From the NCBI GenBank assembly GCA_013397075.1, contig VWZS01007625.1:265874-329873 (forward strand): a stretch of 64,000 bases of DNA, read 5' to 3'. Positions 63,201 to 64,000 of this stretch are shown one piece after another; the stretch's first letter is position 1; every line of letters begins with the position of its first letter. The stretch comes from Rhabdornis inornatus (Eukaryota > Chordata > Aves > Passeriformes > Rhabdornithidae). The notes below the pieces were generated by a model. The model saw only the letters and a program-made list of their open reading frames with translations, had not been told where the DNA came from and did no database searches. Both the position numbers and the translations under genes were made by a program.

Positions 63201-64000
63201 CCAGAATTGGAAAGTTAAAGGTTGACTGCTACAAATAGTGCTGCTTTTAGGCAACTTCAGGAGAGTGGTGTTGCAAAGCAAAATGTTTTCCTCATACTGC
63301 AGTGTATGAAGGATTTTTGTGGAAATGTCCTGGTTCTTTGTGTCATCTGTGATCAATGCCTAAGGCAGACATGGAGTACAACCTCTGCTCCAGAGTGAGC
63401 ACAGTATCTGCCCCTTATTTAAAGTGGGTGTTACCCCCATTTCTATTAAATTACACTGGCTCAGTCTCACTAGTTTGGGCAGTCATTGCCAAGGTGCTTT
63501 CTGTGTTTAGTACGTGGAGACTTGAATTTATTTCCACTGCAGAAGAGGATACAGCATGCAATCCATGGCTGCAAATAGGATGTGCCCCTCCATGCCCCTG
63601 AGGAACATCTGCTCCCTGCTGCAGTTCAGGCTCTGAATCTCTGCACCTGAAGGATGCTGGGTTTATGGTATAGTTCAAGCTATGTTGATGAAAATAATTA
63701 AAGAGCACTTGAATCTTACACAGTGAAGCCTCTAGCTAATGCTGGCTGTGATGATAATGTAAAATGCTGGGAAGCAAAAACTTTTTTTGAAAAGTTTTTA
63801 ATAATCAGAATGCAGAGTTTTGAATATTAGGCTTTATATTAATAGCTTGAGTAACTGTTGTTTTTACAAGAAAAGCAGATGTAAATAAAGGGGTTTTTTC
63901 CAGGTGTAGTCTGCTATTGACAAAACAGTTCTATTGCAAGAAATGCAGGAGAGGTGGATCCAGTTATGGACTGGAATTGCTATTTATTGTTTCCATTCAT
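63201..64000. other. Unique DNA to the window end
   Basis: Nothing supported. Short open frames on both strands at 63356-63708 overlap each other and have no recognised domain. Confidence 0.6.

Overview
This window looks like 64 kb of bird nuclear DNA with no recognisable protein-coding gene. It is about 40% GC and strongly CpG-depleted; I counted 2 CpG in the first kilobase. It carries a truncated CR1 LINE 3' end of the kind typical of bird genomes, two short solo-LTR-like elements of roughly 385 bp, a few relics resembling the ancient amniote SINE MIR, and no Alu, L1 or B1-like sequence. A passerine is my inference, not something the sequence proves.

No open frame shows a known domain or a family-like composition. 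The longest frames (184, 166 and 194 codons) have stop-limited ends and read as chance frames. I found no tRNA, rRNA, snRNA, CRISPR or bacterial-type feature. The region is best read as a gene desert or the inside of a very long intron.

Layout. 1-17.9 kb: AT-rich unique DNA, one MIR-like relic near 4.9 kb and small simple repeats. 17.9-20.6 kb: a conserved-element-like block, a poly-A tract, three tandem duplications (39-, 45- and 19-bp periods) and a G-quadruplex motif beside an NF-Y/homeodomain-like palindrome. 20.6-27.5 kb: unique DNA, a second MIR-like relic and a well-supported solo LTR (24860-25246) with matching 6-bp target-site duplications. 27.5-29.8 kb: a cluster of three minisatellites with 12-, 60- and 21-bp units. 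29.8-50 kb: mostly unique DNA with the CR1 fragment at 32.3 kb and minor repeats. 50-64 kb: the richest part for possible regulation. It holds a homeodomain-site cluster (50.4-50.6 kb), a GC-rich block (52.0-52.4 kb), a candidate conserved element (57.0-57.3 kb), a second solo-LTR-like element (57857-58240), CpG-enriched flanks and a 14-bp perfect palindrome (59410-59423).

No operon or pathway can be described. The functional content, if any, is likely cis-regulatory, and the conservation claims need an alignment I cannot run.
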